Positions 7,902 to 16,378 of a DNA stretch of 64,000 nucleotides are shown in pieces. The DNA is from Facklamia sp050409585 (lineage in GTDB: Bacteria > Bacillota > Bacilli > Lactobacillales > Aerococcaceae). The notes under the pieces were generated by a model. It was not told where the DNA came from. It searched no databases and saw nothing but the letters and a program-made list of their open reading frames with translations. The stretch lies in assembly GCF_050409585.1 (NCBI RefSeq), contig NZ_JBNUPE010000002.1:1-64000 (forward strand). Reading direction: 5' to 3'. Numbering within the stretch: position 1 is the stretch's first letter; each line of letters begins with the position of its first letter. The position numbers and the translations under genes were made by a program.

Positions 7902-8206
7902 GGCCAATAGCTTTCTTCAAATGGGAGAAGTACAGCTGACGTAGGCATCTCACTGCTTTTTGAGCAATGCTGATGGCAAATAAATATTTTATGAGCGTTG
8001 AAATAAAAAATAGCAATTTTGATTCAAAACACCTTAGCAAACTATCAAAAACAAACGCTATCAATCAGAGTTTTGTTGATTCTGCACAACTATCCGGACT
8101 TCGTTTCATGTAATTTATTGTTGTTTTATAAAAGTGTAAATGTTATACTTTATTTACTTTATAAAGCGCTTTAAAGTTAAAATTTTATTAGAAACGGAGA
8201 ATACAC
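7902..8206. other. intergenic region, 305 bp
   Basis: No gene recognised between the oxidoreductase and the DUF5058 gene. The 3' third holds a promoter (8121-8149) and a cre-like palindrome (8161-8174); the rest has no clear signal. Confidence 0.5.
8121..8174 (+). promoter_or_regulatory. extended -10 promoter with downstream cre-like palindrome
   Basis: TTGTTT (8121-8126), 17-base spacer, then TATACT (8144-8149) preceded by TGT, an extended -10. Just downstream TAAAGCGCTTTA (8162-8173) is a perfect palindrome resembling the cre core AAAGCGCTTT. Placement after the -10 would allow CcpA roadblock repression of the DUF5058/M20 operon. Confidence 0.5.
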
Positions 8207-8929
8207 ATGAATGAAACAATGCAAATTGCCAATAGTTTGGTGATGTGGATTTTAGCGATTATTATTGTATCAACTGTAATCATTCAATCCTTTATTTTTT
8301 ATCGTCTTGCAAAGAATCACGTTAAAAACACTAATTTATTAAGTAATGAAGAGGTAAAGAAATCATTTAAAATTGGAATTATAGGAACGATTGGTCCAGC
8401 TTTTGCTGTTTTTGCGGTAGCCATCGCCTTAATTTCTCGGATTGGAGGACCAATTACCTTCGCAAGAATAGGAATTATCGGATCGGCTGCTTTTGAAATT
8501 ATTTCAGCTCAGATAGGTAGTGGGGGAACTGCTGGTACAGCAGAGTTTATGCCTAAGATGTTATCTGCTGCTGCTTGGGTTATGACTTTAGGAGGAGCAG
8601 GCTGGCTGGTTGTGGTCTTCTTTGCTACTAAAAGAATAGATGGTATCCAAGAAAAAATGAAAAAAGCCAACCCTTTAACCATCGCTTACATGTCTGTCTT
8701 TGCACCTTTTATTATCTTTTTCACCCTAGGTTATAAAGAAGTCATCAATAAGGGAATTTTACAAGAAAACTCTTCGATTGCTCCTATGGCGGCATTAATT
8801 GCCGGAGGTTTAGCCACTGTTGCTATTAATAAAATCGTTGAAAAAGATCGTTCTAAAAAGTGGTTGAAGGAATGGTCTATGGGTTTTTCAGTTATTGCTG
8901 CAATGATTGTTGGAAGCATATTAAGTTAA
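8207..8929 (+). CDS. DUF5058-family multi-pass membrane protein (putative transporter subunit)
   Basis: A 240-residue hydrophobic protein I recognise as the uncharacterised DUF5058 type. About six membrane segments are visible: near residues 10-32, 53-78, 118-142, 158-178, 188-206 and 220-239. A Gly/Ala-rich stretch between helices (SAQIGSGGTAGTAEFMPKML, about residues 103-122) looks like a re-entrant or pore region. It is followed after 10 bases by a second membrane protein and then by an M20 amidohydrolase, all same strand, so the pair probably moves the hydrolase's substrate or product. Family call is from memory; the transport role is inferred from context. Confidence 0.7.
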   Translation: MNETMQIANSLVMWILAIIIVSTVIIQSFIFYRLAKNHVKNTNLLSNEEVKKSFKIGIIGTIGPAFAVFAVAIALISRIGGPITFARIGIIGSAAFEIISAQIGSGGTAGTAEFMPKMLSAAAWVMTLGGAGWLVVVFFATKRIDGIQEKMKKANPLTIAYMSVFAPFIIFFTLGYKEVINKGILQENSSIAPMAALIAGGLATVAINKIVEKDRSKKWLKEWSMGFSVIAAMIVGSILS

Positions 8930-8939
8930 GGAGAGAAAA

Positions 8940-9656
8940 ATGGAAAATAATAAAAATTTATCAAGTAATTTTCAAAAGTCCATACATTTTTGGGGAAGGG
9001 TAACAATCGCAATTGCATTAATTTCAACTTTAATGATTCCCTCCTACTTAACCTTTGTATTAGGTCATTATCCTGACATTGCAGATATCATTTCTGGATT
9101 AATTTCGATTGTTGGGTTCGTGGGAGTTATTTGGTTCGTAGAGCCGATATCCTATTTCCCCACTCTTGGTCCAGCGGGTACTTATATGTCATTTTTATCT
9201 GGTAATATTGGGAATATGCGTATGCCAGTCATCGCTGCTACACAAGACGCTCTTGATTTAAAACCAGGATCTGAACAGGCTGAAGTAGCTGGGATATTTG
9301 CTATTATTTCTTCAACACTTACAAATCTTTTCATCTTGGGCATTGTCATGGTAGCTGGTCAAACGATTATCAATAGCTTACCACCTACCATCTTAGCTTC
9401 TTTTGATTTTGCCTTACCAGGAGTATTAGGAGCAATGATGATAACGTTAGGTTCCAAGGTTAAGAAAAATAATTTAATGGTTTTAGTCTTAATTGCTGTA
9501 TCAACTATGATTTTCATTAAATTCTCACCAAATTTTTTACCAGAAAGTATATATAAATTAATTTCATCAGCTGATGTAGGTATAGTCGCTTTATTAGGAA
9601 TTGCTTATTCCTTGTATAGGGCCAAAAATGATGTAGAGTCAAACAATAAGGAATAA
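8940..9656 (+). CDS. multi-pass membrane protein, partner of the DUF5058 protein
   Basis: A 238-residue protein with about six hydrophobic segments (near 18-40, 46-70, 116-140, 148-168, 174-192, 210-230). Conserved-looking loop LGPAGTYMSFLSGNIGNMRM (residues 79-98) and an acidic loop (LDLKPGSEQAEVAG) separate helices. Its GPAGTYMSF motif parallels the Gly-rich loop of the preceding protein, suggesting two related halves of one permease. AAGGAGAG precedes the ATG, 10 bases after the upstream stop. No ATPase is encoded nearby, so a secondary transporter or channel is more likely than ABC. Function unknown. Confidence 0.6.
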   Translation: MENNKNLSSNFQKSIHFWGRVTIAIALISTLMIPSYLTFVLGHYPDIADIISGLISIVGFVGVIWFVEPISYFPTLGPAGTYMSFLSGNIGNMRMPVIAATQDALDLKPGSEQAEVAGIFAIISSTLTNLFILGIVMVAGQTIINSLPPTILASFDFALPGVLGAMMITLGSKVKKNNLMVLVLIAVSTMIFIKFSPNFLPESIYKLISSADVGIVALLGIAYSLYRAKNDVESNNKE

Positions 9657-9708
9657 AAGATTTTAATTGACATTTTAATAATTAGTTAGATTTTAAGGAG
9701 GATAAATA

Positions 9709-10875
9709 ATGAACTTTATTGAGAAAGCCAAAGAATTAGAAACTCAAATAATCGAAACGAGAAGATACTTACATCAGTATCCAGAATTAAGTGAACATGA
9801 GTTTGAGACTCAAAAGTACCTTATGAAGCGTTTGGAGGAGTTAGGGATACCTTATGAAAAGGTTGGTATAACTTCTTTGGTTGCCCATATTAAAGGTGGG
9901 AAGCCCGGTAAGACGGTTGCATTGCGTTCGGATATTGATGCCTTGCCTATTCTAGAACAATCGGGAGCTGAATACTCTTCTAAAGAAGATGGAAAAATGC
10001 ACGCTTGTGGGCATGACGGTCATATGTCGATGCTATTAGGTGCTGCAAAAATGTTGACAGATATTAAAGAAGAATTACCAGGAGAAGTTCGCTTATTATT
10101 TCAAGAAGCGGAAGAAACCTTTACAGGAGCAAGAAGGGTTGTAGCTGATGGAGGAATGGAGGGTGTCGATGCGGTCTTTGGAATGCATGGTATGCCTATC
10201 GAAGTAGGAACATATGACATAACATCTGGTTATCGGATGGCAGGGTGCGATACAATCTACGTGAGCTTTGAAGGGGTTTCTGGACATGGATCCATGCCTC
10301 ATAAAGCAAAAGATACGATTTTACCTGCTGCAGAGTTTGTGACTCAACTCAATGCAATGATCACTAAATTTGTGAATTCACAGTCTCCGATTGTGCTAAC
10401 GGTAGGTAAATTTAACGGAGGAACTAAAGCAAACGTTATTTCTAAATATACTAAACTAGATATCTCTATGCGTTATTTACATGAAGAGACAAGAAAAATT
10501 ATTCATAATAAGATTAAAGATTTGGCTGCTGGCTTAGAAAAAATCTATGATATTTCAATCAATGTTGAAATTGAAGAAAGTACAATTAGTTTGTATAATG
10601 ATGAAAGAATCACTGAAATTGCTGCTAAAGCAGCTGAAAAAGTTTTTGGACCTGGAAAGAACGTTCACGGCCCAATCATGATGGGATCAGAAGACATGCC
10701 ATATTATTTCCAAGAAGCACCTGGAGCTTATGCAATGATGGGTTATAGCAATGAAGAGAAAGATACAATTTATTTCCCTCACCATGAAAAATTCAATATT
10801 GATGAAGACTATTTGAAGTTTGGTGCAGCCCTACATGCGCAATTCGCATGGGATTTCTTACATATAAGCGAATAG
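9709..10875 (+). CDS. M20 (M20D-like) family metallo-amidohydrolase/aminoacylase
   Basis: A 388-residue zinc/manganese hydrolase of the IAA-amino-acid hydrolase/hippuricase group, which remove acyl groups from N-acyl amino acids or split amide bonds. Metal motif HACGHDGH puts Cys100 and His102 in place, followed by EAEE (Glu135/136) and GMHGMP near 160. The dimerisation lid lies in the middle (GHGSMPHKAKD about 194-204), and MGSEDMPYYF with a late His (FPHHEKF) completes the site. TAAGGAGGATAAATA precedes ATG. It is the last gene of the cassette with the two membrane proteins; acyl amino acids or dipeptides are likely substrates. A long terminator follows. Confidence 0.85.
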   Translation: MNFIEKAKELETQIIETRRYLHQYPELSEHEFETQKYLMKRLEELGIPYEKVGITSLVAHIKGGKPGKTVALRSDIDALPILEQSGAEYSSKEDGKMHACGHDGHMSMLLGAAKMLTDIKEELPGEVRLLFQEAEETFTGARRVVADGGMEGVDAVFGMHGMPIEVGTYDITSGYRMAGCDTIYVSFEGVSGHGSMPHKAKDTILPAAEFVTQLNAMITKFVNSQSPIVLTVGKFNGGTKANVISKYTKLDISMRYLHEETRKIIHNKIKDLAAGLEKIYDISINVEIEESTISLYNDERITEIAAKAAEKVFGPGKNVHGPIMMGSEDMPYYFQEAPGAYAMMGYSNEEKDTIYFPHHEKFNIDEDYLKFGAALHAQFAWDFLHISE

Positions 10876-10929
10876 TCTTTTGACTACTACTGAAAGTATG
10901 TTTTTAATTTAAGGATACTTATCTTTTTT

Positions 10930-11004
10930 GGCTCTATGTCAAATAGGGTGGATGGAAGAAAAAACACTTCCTTCCATCCTATTTATTATAGAGCCTCTTT
11001 TTTC
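10930..11004 (+). terminator. long rho-independent terminator after the M20 gene
   Basis: Nested stem: GGCTCTAT, AAATAGG and GGATGGAAG on the left pair with their complements up to 10995, followed by a TCTTTTTT run. Confidence 0.85.
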
Positions 11005-11011
11005 TAATAAG

Positions 11012-11049
11012 CCTAATGGTTAGTAGACTTACTGACGATTAGGTTTTTT
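11012..11049 (+). terminator. second hairpin terminator
   Basis: CCTAAT, GT and AGTA on the left pair with TACT, AC and ATTAGG on the right with small mismatches, followed by TTTTTT. It lies directly behind the first terminator. Confidence 0.65.
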
Positions 11050-11097
11050 ATTAATTAATTAGGCTATACACATATGTTACAAAACAATGATTATTAG

Positions 11098-11475
11098 CTA
11101 ACAGATTTTGATTATAAGGGACTTCCAATTGATACTGAATATAAGCGCATAATTGATAAACGCAATGACTATCATCAAATAATTAACTCTCTTCACTTGA
11201 TAGATGCTTATCGAACCGGCTTTCTTCAACCTAATGATAAAGAGCTAGCTGAAGCTTATTGTAATTCGGTATAATTACAGGTGGAGCTGACTTGTTCGCA
11301 TATAAAATTTATGTTCCACAAGTTTACGTGCGATAGAAAGATTTTGTTGAACAGATAATAAAGCGTGAAGAAAAATGTTACACTTCTCTTCTAAAATTAC
11401 GCTGCTTCAAATTTTCTGATTGTTTTATTAAAGGAGCTATTTCTATGAGAAACACTCAAACTTCAAAAAATTAAG
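11098..11475 (+). pseudogene. decayed gene fragment A, no recognised family
   Basis: Protein-like sequence in broken frames. From 11098 a frame without start codon reads LTDFDYKGLPIDTEYKRIID onward to a stop at 11272. A different frame then carries IITGGADLFAYKIYVPQVYV, meets an in-frame TAG at 11334 and continues as KDFVEQIIKREEKCYTSLL. The changes of frame and the internal stop, with plausible amino-acid composition throughout, suggest a former single gene that lost its start and gained a frameshift and a nonsense mutation. I do not recognise the ancestor. Confidence 0.45.
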
Positions 11476-11949
11476 CCGGCTGTTGGAAATGCTTTTAGGG
11501 CTAGTTATCCTTTTAAGCATTTGTTCTTCATCTCTTTGTCTATATTTACGAACATGATAACTATACAAGATAGGACTATTAATCAGAAAACACAGGCATT
11601 TTCTTCGCTAGAAAAGTTGGAAACCACGCTAATCACTAGCGCAGAGAGCGAACAACATCTAAGTAATTTGCTGAAGGAGCAGACGGACTTACTCGTTTTA
11701 AGAGATAATTATGAAGGTTTTCTAAGGGCTGATTTTGAGGAAGGAGATAAAACTTTTACTATTACTCTTACAGATGAAGATTTCAAAGCTTCAATTAATT
11801 TATTAGGGGCAGGCCATCCAGATGTTTTGCCAGCATGGCAGAAGATGAAGAAAGAACTAAAAGCTGCTTATAATGAAATTGCCAAAGGGTTGGAAGGCGA
11901 TTACCGCTTCAACTTGGTAAATCCAGCTGCTACAGACGAACAGGTCTGA
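11445..11949 (+). pseudogene. frameshifted gene for a small membrane-anchored protein
   Basis: An ATG at 11445 with AAAGGAGC upstream starts a frame that stops after nine residues. If a base is added in the six-A run at about 11465, it continues as KLSRLLEMLLGLVILLSICS, a signal or anchor helix. A second shift near 11545 is needed to enter the long frame ending at 11949 (IQDRTINQKTQAFSSLEKLE and onward), which is helical, charged and ends NLVNPAATDEQV. Two shifts argue for a pseudogene; a homopolymer sequencing error could explain the first. The intact 3' frame (11554-11949) has no ribosome-binding site. Confidence 0.5.
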
Positions 11950-12368
11950 TCAATTTTAATTGTGTATGATATACCGATGAGACATACGAGTAGATAAACT
12001 TAAAAGATAAGTAACTTATGCCTTCAATTATTGAAGTTTTTTTAAATACTTAAAATAACTATCAATAAAAAGCGAATTTAATTGGGGTCTTGCTAAAACA
12101 CAGACAAGATACAATAAGAGGGAATTTCTTAATAAAGATTATAAAAATATTGTGGAGCAGGATGGTTTTGGATCCTTCTTCAAAGCATCCTGACCATCAT
12201 GCAGTTGGAATCTAGCTTTCTATCGACTTCAGCTTATCAGCTGCTGTAGGGGCTGTCTTGAACTATCATTGTCACTATCAATACTATCACTTTGAATTTA
12301 GACGACAAGTGAGCCAATAGCTAAAAAGCTCGCCTGCTAGGGCGAGCTTTTGTGTGAGTAAACCTAGA
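11950..12368. other. intergenic region with terminators and faint coding remnant
   Basis: A small hairpin CTTCAATTATTGAAG with a T run (12022-12043) could end fragment B. Between about 12060 and 12310 a start-less open stretch (NWGLAKTQTRYNKREFLNKD and onward) and a second frame (SAAVGAVLNYHCHYQYYHFE) look like decayed coding sequence, but I cannot identify it. The terminator of the minus-strand ABC operon lies at 12320-12350. Confidence 0.35.
12320..12350 (-). terminator. terminator of the MarR/ABC exporter operon
   Basis: Perfect 10-bp stem AAAGCTCGCC / GGCGAGCTTT with a 6-base loop; on the minus strand it is followed by TT and A-rich sequence, and the plus-strand side also ends in T residues. 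Confidence 0.8.
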
Positions 12369-14111
12369 TTAGGCAGCTTCAAACTGACTATTATAGAGGT
12401 CGGCGTAGAATCCTTGTGCTTGAATTAATTGGTCATGGTTACCTTGTTCTATGATATTACCATCTTTTAGGACTAAGATTAAATCAGCATTACGAATAGT
12501 TGATAAGCGGTGGGCAATGATAAAGGAAGTTCGACCCTCAGTTAATTTATCCATGGCTTCTTGGATAAGCACTTCTGTTCGTGTATCTACTGAAGATGTT
12601 GCCTCATCTAGAATTAATAATGGCGCGTCCTTAATGAGCGCACGGGCAATGGTTAGTAATTGTTTTTGCCCAACTGATAGGGTAACTTTTTCATCTAGGA
12701 CAGTGTCATAAGTATGGGGGAGGGTATTAATAAAATGGTCAATGCCGACAGCTTGACAAGCCGCAATCATTTCAGCTTCTCCCACATCTTTTTTATTAAA
12801 GAGTAAGTTTTCACGAATGCTTCCTTCAAATAGCCAAGTATCTTGTAAAACCATAGAGAAGTAATCATGAATTTCACTGCGTTTCATTTTTTGGATATTT
12901 TTACCGTCTAGACGAATCTCACCCCTATCAATTTCATAAAAGCGCATTAATAAGTTCACAATTGTGGTTTTCCCCGCACCGGTTGGCCCAACAATGGCAA
13001 TCTTTTTGCCTGGCTTGGCATAGGCAGAGAAGTCGTGAATAATCATTTCTTCAGGATCGTAGCCAAAATGAACATGGTCGAATTCAATTAAACCCTTAAC
13101 GTCTTCTAATTGACGCGTCTTATGGTTTTCATCTTCTAATTCTGCTTCATTAAGAAAATCAAACACACGAGCCATAGCAGCGCGAGCCTGAGCTAAAGCT
13201 TGGCTGGATTGAGCCAACTGTTGAATCGGCCGAGAGAACATCCGAATATACATCATAAAGGCGACAATGACTCCAATCGTTATCTGACCTTCGATTACTA
13301 AGGCTGCACCGAAGATACACACCAATACATAACCAAAGTTACCAATAAAAATCATTAAAGGCATGGCAATACCTGAGAGAAATTGGGCTTTCCAAATGCT
13401 GCTTTCTAAATCTTCATTAATCGTCCGAAAGGTTTCCTTGGCGAATTCGATGGCATTATATGAACGTACAATAGCATGGCCAGTATACATTTCTTCTATA
13501 TGGCCGTTAATGTCGGCTAAGTGGTTTTGTTGTTGCTTAAAAAAGCTTCTGGATTTTATCATTAGAAAAATAGTGATTCCAAAACCAACTACAACGGTTG
13601 CGATAGAAACAAAGGTCAAAGTAACATCTGTGCGAAACATCATAATAAGTGTTCCGATTAACATAGTGGTAGCAGAAACAAGGGTAGACATACTTTGGTT
13701 GAGTGTTTGTCCTAAAGTGTCTAAGTCATTGGTCACTCGTGACAGGGTATCGCCTTGCGAATGTTGGTCAAAATAATTAAGAGGCATGCGGTTGACCTTG
13801 TGACCAATCCCTTCACGCAAATTTTGCGTTAAACGTTGTGAGATAGTTGCCATGATAAAGGAAGCACCGTAGTTGGCAACAGCCCCCAAAGCAAACAACA
13901 TAGCTAAATAAGTGGCTTGTTGACTGATCTTTTCTAAATTCATTTCATTCATCATGCCTTGAGCAATTAAGTCGGTAATTTGGCGAATTCGATCCGGTCC
14001 GATTACTGAAATATAAGAACCAGCTATTGAGAAAAGAAGAGCCAATGCAAAAATTAGACGGAAGCCCTTGCTATAGGTTCTTAAAGTAACAGTTTTATCT
14101 TTATTTTCCAT
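12369..14111 (-). CDS. heterodimeric ABC multidrug exporter subunit, catalytic-site half (EfrB/YfiC-like)
   Basis: A 580-residue fused membrane/ATPase half-transporter. Six membrane helices occupy residues 1 to about 320. The ATPase has Walker A GPTGAGKTT (about 378), an unusual signature LSVGQKQ, Walker B LLILDEATS with the catalytic Glu, and H-loop IIAHRLS. ATG 14111 is preceded by AGGAGG at 9 bases; an in-frame TTG at 14117 is less likely. It overlaps the partner gene by 11 bases. Such pairs (EfrAB, LmrCD, TM287/288) export drugs or lipids. The signature's second Gly is Val, consistent with one consensus and one degenerate ATP site in the heterodimer. Substrate unknown. Confidence 0.88.
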   Translation of the reverse strand: MENKDKTVTLRTYSKGFRLIFALALLFSIAGSYISVIGPDRIRQITDLIAQGMMNEMNLEKISQQATYLAMLFALGAVANYGASFIMATISQRLTQNLREGIGHKVNRMPLNYFDQHSQGDTLSRVTNDLDTLGQTLNQSMSTLVSATTMLIGTLIMMFRTDVTLTFVSIATVVVGFGITIFLMIKSRSFFKQQQNHLADINGHIEEMYTGHAIVRSYNAIEFAKETFRTINEDLESSIWKAQFLSGIAMPLMIFIGNFGYVLVCIFGAALVIEGQITIGVIVAFMMYIRMFSRPIQQLAQSSQALAQARAAMARVFDFLNEAELEDENHKTRQLEDVKGLIEFDHVHFGYDPEEMIIHDFSAYAKPGKKIAIVGPTGAGKTTIVNLLMRFYEIDRGEIRLDGKNIQKMKRSEIHDYFSMVLQDTWLFEGSIRENLLFNKKDVGEAEMIAACQAVGIDHFINTLPHTYDTVLDEKVTLSVGQKQLLTIARALIKDAPLLILDEATSSVDTRTEVLIQEAMDKLTEGRTSFIIAHRLSTIRNADLILVLKDGNIIEQGNHDQLIQAQGFYADLYNSQFEAA

Positions 14112-15864
14112 TGTCAAGTTCCTCCTTGTTTAATTGTGAATAAGCGATTTCTTGATAGATTTTGTTGGATGTTAATAATTCTTGGTGGGTTCCTTTACCA
14201 ACAATTCGTCCCTTTTCTATGACCATAATCAAATCAGCATCCATGATGGTTGAAATTCTTTGACCGACAATGACTTTAGTCATTTCTTTGGTTTTTTCAG
14301 CTAGAATGTGGCGCAATTTACGATCGGTTTGATAGTCAAGGGCTGAGAAGGAATCATCAAAGATAAGAATTTGCGGTTTTCGACCGATAGCTCGGGCGAT
14401 GGCTAAACGTTGCTTTTGCCCACCTGAGAAGTTGGTACCGTCTTGAGCCACATAACTTTGTAATTGTTCTTCTTTTTCAGTGACGAAATCTTTTGCTTGG
14501 GCGATATCGATGGCCTCCCATATTTCGGCTTCACTGAGTGGGCTTTGGCTGGAATCGCCAAAAGCAATATTAGATTCAATGCTTCCTGAAAATAAGACAG
14601 ACCTTTGGGGGACATAGCCAATAATTTCGTTTAGGCGTTCACGAGGATAGTCTTTGATCGAATTGCCATTAATCAAAATTTCTCCTTCAGTGGTATCGAA
14701 TAAACGTGGAATCAAGTTGATCAAGGTGGATTTACCAGATCCAGTTGACCCGATAAAGGCGAGGGTTTGACCAGCTTTTGCTTCAAAGGATATATCCTCC
14801 AGTACAGGCTTAGAAGCACCTGGATAAGTAAAGCTAACATCTTGGAATACCAGCGACCCTTTATCTTTTTCTTGTGGGGCATTTTCTGGATAGATGAGAC
14901 TCGATTTAGTATCTAGTACTTCACCGACTCTTTTAGCAGAAACCATGGTACGAGGCGTTATAATGAAGATCATAGTCATCATCATAAAACCAATCACTAC
15001 TTGCATGGCATAAGATGAAAAGACAATCATATCTGAAAAAAGAACGATTTTTTCTTGAAAGGCAGCAGCTGCAATCAAATAGGCGCCTACCCAATAAACA
15101 CCTAAAGTCAAACCGTTAGAAACAAGCATCATTAGAGGGTTCATAAAACTCATTGTTCGGTAAATGACTAAGTTTAAACCGGTTAGTTCTTGGTTAGCGT
15201 CTGAGAATTTTTCGGTTTGATAGTCTTCCGCATTATAAGCACGAATTACGCGCATACCGGATAGGGTTTCTCGCATGATACGGTTCAAGCGGTCGGTTAA
15301 GCTTTGGACTAGCTTTTGTCTAGGTAAAACGATGGATAAGAGGATAATAATGGTTGTTAACATTAAGCCAACAGCAGTAAAGGTTACCCACATCCATTCC
15401 ACATTTTTTGTAGAAATTTTACCAATAGCTAAAATAGCCATCATCGGTCCTCTAACAATAATTTGTAGGCCCATAGCCAAGAAGACTTGAATTTGAACGA
15501 TGTCATTGGTTGTTCGCGTTAATAAGCTAGGAATGGAGAAATCTTGCAATTCTTTTGTTGAATAATCCATAACAGAATCAAAAACGTCACGTCTCAATCC
15601 CGAGGCAAAACTAGCTGCCACTCGTGCTGATAGGAAGACAACTATCAGCGATAAGACGAGACCAATAATCGATAGACCAACCATCTTAGATCCTGGATGA
15701 TAGAGATCTGAAACAGCTACTCCCGGATTTTGCAGTCTTTGTGTAATTTCTGACATATAGCCAGGTACTTGCAATTCAATCCAAACGCTAGCAATGATTA
15801 AGATAATAGCAGTTATCATCGTGGCAACTTGTTTAGCGGTTAGTCTTTTAAATATTTTAAACAT
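14101..15864 (-). CDS. heterodimeric ABC multidrug exporter subunit, degenerate-site half (EfrA/YfiB-like)
   Basis: A 587-residue half-transporter with six N-terminal helices and an ATPase: Walker A GSTGSGKST, signature FSGGQKQRLAIARA, Walker B LIFDDSFSALD, switch region VGQRIS. Walker B ends in Asp instead of the catalytic Glu, and the switch His is Gln, both hallmarks of the non-hydrolytic site in heterodimeric exporters. The partner therefore supplies the hydrolysing residues while this subunit supplies the intact signature. AAAGGAGGATACTC precedes the ATG. It overlaps the MarR gene upstream by 8 bases, so the three genes form one operon. Confidence 0.9.
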   Translation of the reverse strand: MFKIFKRLTAKQVATMITAIILIIASVWIELQVPGYMSEITQRLQNPGVAVSDLYHPGSKMVGLSIIGLVLSLIVVFLSARVAASFASGLRRDVFDSVMDYSTKELQDFSIPSLLTRTTNDIVQIQVFLAMGLQIIVRGPMMAILAIGKISTKNVEWMWVTFTAVGLMLTTIIILLSIVLPRQKLVQSLTDRLNRIMRETLSGMRVIRAYNAEDYQTEKFSDANQELTGLNLVIYRTMSFMNPLMMLVSNGLTLGVYWVGAYLIAAAAFQEKIVLFSDMIVFSSYAMQVVIGFMMMTMIFIITPRTMVSAKRVGEVLDTKSSLIYPENAPQEKDKGSLVFQDVSFTYPGASKPVLEDISFEAKAGQTLAFIGSTGSGKSTLINLIPRLFDTTEGEILINGNSIKDYPRERLNEIIGYVPQRSVLFSGSIESNIAFGDSSQSPLSEAEIWEAIDIAQAKDFVTEKEEQLQSYVAQDGTNFSGGQKQRLAIARAIGRKPQILIFDDSFSALDYQTDRKLRHILAEKTKEMTKVIVGQRISTIMDADLIMVIEKGRIVGKGTHQELLTSNKIYQEIAYSQLNKEELDNGK

Positions 15865-16315
15865 GAGTATCCTCCTTTTGATCCAATAATTTATTGGCCC
15901 TTATAATATTTTGGTCTATTCGCAGAAAAATTTTATGCAAGCAATTAATTTCTTCTTGTGAGATTCCATTCAGAAGGGTTTGTTTGATCATGATAATAAA
16001 CGCTTCAATTTTACTCGATTTTTCAAGACCTAATTTTGTTAATTGTATGACTTTATGACGTTTATCTTCCGCATAGGGAAAAGTTTCAATAAAACCATTA
16101 CGTTTCATCCGTTGAATTAAATGGCTGGCCACAGATTTAGAAATGTTTAAGTGGTCTTCAATATCCTTTTGAAAAACGTCTGAGTCTTGATGGCAGTATA
16201 GGTACATAATAGTGTGTCCTTGTGGACCGTCTAAATGTTGTATATCATAATCATTTGCATAACGCATTTTAAGTTGTTCGGCCTGGTGGATTGTATGTTT
16301 TAAATGATAGAGCAT
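15857..16315 (-). CDS. MarR-family transcriptional regulator
   Basis: A 152-residue winged-helix regulator. The recognition helix region FQKDIEDHLNISKSVASHLI (residues 48-67) and the wing (NGFIETFPYAEDKRHKVIQL) fit the MarR fold. It is the first gene of the operon with the two ABC exporter subunits, a layout in which MarR normally represses its own operon until a drug-like ligand binds. A perfect TAGTT/AACTA inverted repeat sits right at its promoter. The ATG at 16315 has GAAAGGAGACTTCC upstream. Ligand unknown. Confidence 0.88.
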   Translation of the reverse strand: MLYHLKHTIHQAEQLKMRYANDYDIQHLDGPQGHTIMYLYCHQDSDVFQKDIEDHLNISKSVASHLIQRMKRNGFIETFPYAEDKRHKVIQLTKLGLEKSSKIEAFIIMIKQTLLNGISQEEINCLHKIFLRIDQNIIRANKLLDQKEDTHV

Positions 16316-16333
16316 GGAAGTCTCCTTTCATAT

Positions 16334-16378
16334 TAGTTACCATGAGAACTATTTTAAAGCAATCCTTTCCAATGTCAA
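16334..16378 (-). promoter_or_regulatory. promoter of marR-ABC operon with candidate MarR operator
   Basis: On the minus strand TTGACA (16373-16378) and TAAAAT (16351-16356) are 16 bases apart. A perfect inverted repeat TAGTT-N8-AACTA covers 16334-16351, touching the -10 and the start site, suited to autorepression. The -35 overlaps the stop codon of the upstream PdxR-like gene. Confidence 0.6.
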
